Source: Bdellovibrionales bacterium
GTDB lineage: Bacteria; Bdellovibrionota; Bacteriovoracia; Bacteriovoracales; Bacteriovoracaceae
NCBI GenBank assembly: GCA_030633015.1
Contig: DAOVTR010000004.1
Span: forward strand, 1 to 16,525
Reading direction: 5' to 3'
Length of the DNA stretch: 16,525 nucleotides
Shown piece after piece: positions 14,200-16,525 of the stretch; the first letter of the stretch is position 1, and every line of letters begins with the position of its first letter. A program made the position numbers and the translations under genes. Below the pieces are notes generated by a model. The model saw nothing but the letters and a program-made list of their open reading frames with translations, was not told the DNA's origin and ran no database searches.

Positions 14200-15138
14200 A
14201 TGAAAAAAATTTCTGTTATTTTTATTATTTTTCTATATGCCAACAGTTTATATTCAATGTCGCAACTTAAAAAGGACTGTTTTTCTGGTAACAAAAATGC
14301 TTGTATTAAATTAGATAAAATGAAGGATCAATGTGAAGATGGAAATAAGGAGCAGTGTGAAAAATTAACGAAGAATATCTCAACTAATCCAAAGCGTTCT
14401 GCGCAAAGAAATATTAATAAAAGAGATTCTTATAAAGCGAAAAATGTTAACGCCTCAAAACAAAAAAAGAAAAAATTAAATAAACATGTTAAAAGTACCT
14501 TGGGAAAAACATATCCATCTTCATTTGGAGCTTGTACTTCAAAAAAAGAAATAGAAGAGGAGAAAAACAGGATTGAAGTAAAAAGCATGAAAAGCGATTT
14601 TATTTGCAAAGAAGATACCATTGCAAGAAAAAAAAAGAAGTGGAGCTGCTTTATAGATGAAGAAAATAGCAGCCCAGCATGTATCGATAATAAATATTAT
14701 AAGTGTAAAACAATTTTTGAATGTGTGAAGAAAAGCAGCGTCAATATGTTCGAAGCAGAATATGGCTCGAATGCAATTGAAGTACCATATAATAGTGATT
14801 TTAAAACATTGAGTAAGGTAATGACGGATATTGCTTTCAGTGCAACAATGGGCTGTCTTGTAGAAAAATCAAAGGAATTAAAAAAAGCTGGAAAAACACC
14901 TGAAGAAATAGCGACATTTTTTTCGGATGAAAAAAAGCGTGAAGCTGAAATTTCAAAATGCTTCTGTAGCCATAGAGATATATTTTCAAATAAAGTTCAA
15001 ACTATTGAAAAAATTATGCAACGTAACCCATTATGGCGAAATAACAAGCTTGTTCATATGAGAGAAAATGGCGGCAATAATATCATAGATGCAAGTTTGC
15101 TTAAAGATATCAAAAACAAATTGAATAGTTGTAACTAA
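14200..15138 (+). CDS. Exported cysteine-rich, lysine-rich protein with 18-residue Cys repeats
   Basis: This is not a recognised family. The ATG at 14200 is chosen because it begins MKKISVIFIIFLYANSLYS, a standard signal peptide; an ATG four codons upstream (14188) is also open and neither has a Shine-Dalgarno. In the mature start, C27-x7-C35 and C45-x7-C53 repeat with an 18-residue period around C-x-x-G-N-K-x-x-C-x-K-L, like half-units of the cysteine-rich Sel1-type repeats. A Lys/Asn-rich linker follows (AKNVNASKQKKKKLNKHVK). A second Cys-rich part then holds ten more cysteines, including SKCFCSH, and the chain ends NSCN. The total of 14 mature cysteines is even, consistent with disulfides outside the cytoplasm. 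It converges with the small gene at 15166-15576. Confidence 0.72.
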   Translation: MKKISVIFIIFLYANSLYSMSQLKKDCFSGNKNACIKLDKMKDQCEDGNKEQCEKLTKNISTNPKRSAQRNINKRDSYKAKNVNASKQKKKKLNKHVKSTLGKTYPSSFGACTSKKEIEEEKNRIEVKSMKSDFICKEDTIARKKKKWSCFIDEENSSPACIDNKYYKCKTIFECVKKSSVNMFEAEYGSNAIEVPYNSDFKTLSKVMTDIAFSATMGCLVEKSKELKKAGKTPEEIATFFSDEKKREAEISKCFCSHRDIFSNKVQTIEKIMQRNPLWRNNKLVHMRENGGNNIIDASLLKDIKNKLNSCN

Positions 15139-15165
15139 ACGAGTTTTTTCAAATTCTTTTTATAT

Positions 15166-15576
15166 TTAATGAATTATTAGTTTATATAATGTTTTACCAT
15201 AGACAGTGGCAGATTCAATCTCTGCAATTCCTGGTACCCATTCAATATCATAAATCATTGTGCCATTACTTGTGTCTTCATCGAGCTGGCCCTCACCTAC
15301 CACATTTGCAACTAGAAATCGTTCAGCTTTATTTCCAAATGGATCACATACAATTTTTCTATTATCAATCAAATCAAAGTTATCAGCACAATTTTCACTT
15401 ATTTCAGCAAAATCGTTAGTAAACATCATAAACATAAACGATGTTGCCGGAAAATAGAAAGTATCTTCCCACTCGCATATTCCAATTTTAATCTGATCTA
15501 GAGTTAAAGGTCGATTACTAGCGGTTGCAAAATTCATTGAAGCTATAACCATCAGTAATACTAAGATTTTTTTCAT
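15166..15576 (-). CDS. Small exported three-cysteine protein
   Basis: I do not recognise it. The ATG at 15576 is preferred over 15591 because GGAGAAAT lies just before it and it begins the signal peptide MKKILVLLMVIASMNFATA (cleavage before SNR). The mature protein of about 117 residues is acidic and has three cysteines: ICEWED, SENCADN and KIVCDPFG. An aromatic/Met-rich strand (FYFPATSFMFMMF) lies between the first two. An odd cysteine number means one may be free or pair between chains. It converges with the cysteine-rich gene, leaving a 27-bp T-rich gap between the stops. Confidence 0.75.
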   Translation of the reverse strand: MKKILVLLMVIASMNFATASNRPLTLDQIKIGICEWEDTFYFPATSFMFMMFTNDFAEISENCADNFDLIDNRKIVCDPFGNKAERFLVANVVGEGQLDEDTSNGTMIYDIEWVPGIAEIESATVYGKTLYKLIIH

Positions 15577-15687
15577 GATTTCTCCGTTCATAAATTATTT
15601 AATTATATGAGCAATAGCACAGTTATTATGAACATAAATGTAATTATAAATTTTATATTCTCAGGCGCATTAGCTTCAACTCCCTTA

Positions 15688-15727
15688 AATTACAGATGGT
15701 GTTAGGATTCTAACACCATCTGTAATT
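15688..15727. repeat. Perfect 18-bp hairpin with GATT loop between exported-protein genes
   Basis: AATTACAGATGGTGTTAG (15688-15705) pairs perfectly with CTAACACCATCTGTAATT (15710-15727) around a 4-nt loop. It sits between the divergent genes ending at 15576 (minus) and starting at 15809 (plus). Neither side has a U-tract, so it is not a standard terminator. It could be a regulator-binding palindrome, an mRNA-leader hairpin, or a small repeat element. Confidence 0.6.
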
Positions 15728-15808
15728 GTTACAAGTTCACTAAGATATTTGTCCATGTGTTTTATAATATATTTTTTAAACATTACTTAAATAAACAGGA
15801 TGATTATT

Positions 15809-16177
15809 ATGAGAAGATTTTTATTTGGATTTTTGTTTTTAGCATCAATTACATCTTATGCTGGAACACTTGATATTTATGAGTGTACTTACGAAAAAGA
15901 CAAAGGATTCGAAGGGCAGCTAGTTGTTAGTGAAAATAATCTTAAAGATTCAGTAAATTATAAAGATAAGCAAATGAGATTAGAACTTTTTAAGAATAAA
16001 TTAAAACTGTCAATTGGAAATATTGTATATGGTATGTACCCAGATATCGATGCAATTGTAAATACAGTGAAGGTCTCTATTTCACTTGCAAGTGTAGAAG
16101 ATACTCTGTTAGTCGAGTTAGACGATGGTGTCTTACTTGGTTGCAAGAAATATTCTTTTACAAGTTCTAAGTTTTAA
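15809..16177 (+). CDS. Small exported two-cysteine protein
   Basis: This is unrecognised. The start at 15809 gives 122 residues; an ATG at 15800 overlaps the AGGA Shine-Dalgarno (15797-15800), which is correctly spaced only for 15809. The signal peptide MRRFLFGFLFLASITSYA is followed by GTLDIYECTYE. As in the genes at 8631-8978 and 11518-11946, the mature chain has just two cysteines, one near each end (IYECTYE and LGCKKY), with beta-prone stretches between (FKNKLKLSIGN, VKVSISLAS). A disulfide clamp is likely. The lipoprotein gene at 16194 follows by 16 bp and is probably cotranscribed. Confidence 0.75.
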   Translation: MRRFLFGFLFLASITSYAGTLDIYECTYEKDKGFEGQLVVSENNLKDSVNYKDKQMRLELFKNKLKLSIGNIVYGMYPDIDAIVNTVKVSISLASVEDTLLVELDDGVLLGCKKYSFTSSKF

Positions 16178-16193
16178 AATAGAAGGTATTATT

Positions 16194-16525
16194 ATGAAGA
16201 CAACATTTTTAATTATTATTTTATCAAGCCTAATTGGTTGTGTTACTGATGATAGCATGTCCTCCTTTTCAATTATAGGAAAATGGGAAGTTACAAAAAT
16301 AGTTTTACAAAATCCTCATAACCTTGAAACTCTTGATGTGACTTCAGCATTAGATGTCGTTGAGACTTATGAATTTAATCAAGATGGTAATTTATATATT
16401 GAAAGAAATGGATATGAAGATTTAGCATCTGCATATGAAATAAATGGAAGTGCTATTGTTTTAGATTATAACGATCGATCAGAGTTATCAAGTGACATTG
16501 TTTTAGAAGATCCAACCTTTAAAGT
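16194..16525 (+). CDS. Lipoprotein, lipocalin-like, cut by the window edge
   Basis: Translation of 110 codons shows a lipoprotein signal (MKTTFLIIILSSLIGC, lipid-modified Cys16 in LIGC). After a short linker comes IIGKWEVTKIVL, the opening strand with the Gly-x-Trp of lipocalin-like domains, then beta-prone stretches TYEFNQDGNLYIERNGYED and YEINGSAIVLDYND. This resembles the small lipocalin-like lipoproteins that begin G-x-W and test ligand or stress functions in many bacteria, but the domain is unfinished here, so the family is a suggestion. An AGAAGG Shine-Dalgarno precedes the ATG. It is 16 bp after the small exported gene and probably in the same operon. Confidence 0.72.
   Translation, partial: MKTTFLIIILSSLIGCVTDDSMSSFSIIGKWEVTKIVLQNPHNLETLDVTSALDVVETYEFNQDGNLYIERNGYEDLASAYEINGSAIVLDYNDRSELSSDIVLEDPTFK

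Overview
This AT-rich window suggests a low-GC Gram-negative bacterium. Many of its genes encode exported proteins: signal peptides on most hypothetical genes and at least three lipoprotein lipoboxes. Together with a DapD/DapB/DapA/Asd lysine operon, this style resembles predatory or free-living Bdellovibrionota (Bacteriovorax/Halobacteriovorax-like). That placement is inference from gene style only; no rRNA or marker phylogeny is available here. I see no tRNA, rRNA, CRISPR array, transposase or phage gene.

Region 1 (1-4092, minus strand) is housekeeping. It has the 5' part of a crotonase-family (enoyl-CoA hydratase/isomerase) gene cut by the window edge, and a tight four-gene operon transcribed asd-dapB-dapA-dapD. 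The operon carries aspartyl phosphate to N-succinyl-2-amino-6-oxopimelate, the succinylase branch toward diaminopimelate and lysine. Spacings are 1-3 bp and the strongest Shine-Dalgarno is before asd.

Region 2 (4199-9000) has a divergently transcribed lipoprotein amidohydrolase with all expected metal ligands, followed by a small secreted beta-rich protein. Next come a small exported protein and an exported HEYEH putative zinc protease on the minus strand. An exported phospholipase-A2-like CC-x2-HD protein on the plus strand then faces a small exported protein on the minus strand. These look like envelope or secreted hydrolases with accessory small proteins.

Region 3 (9000-16525) is accessory and largely unrecognised. 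It holds a TPR-like lipoprotein, several small exported proteins carrying a cysteine near each end of the mature chain, and an alanine-rich membrane-protein frame without a visible start. It also holds a 523-residue protein with a signal peptide and a radical-SAM-like CxxxCxxC motif, a very cysteine-rich lysine-rich exported protein, and a lipocalin-like lipoprotein cut by the right edge. Long perfect hairpins (12, 17 and 18 bp stems) and a nested inverted-repeat block lie in the intergenic gaps.

The most unusual item is the exported radical-SAM-like protein at 12059-13630. Radical SAM chemistry is normally cytoplasmic, so this is either a noncatalytic or repurposed Fe-S/metal protein, or a genuinely unusual extracytoplasmic enzyme. 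All functional calls are from motifs read by eye.
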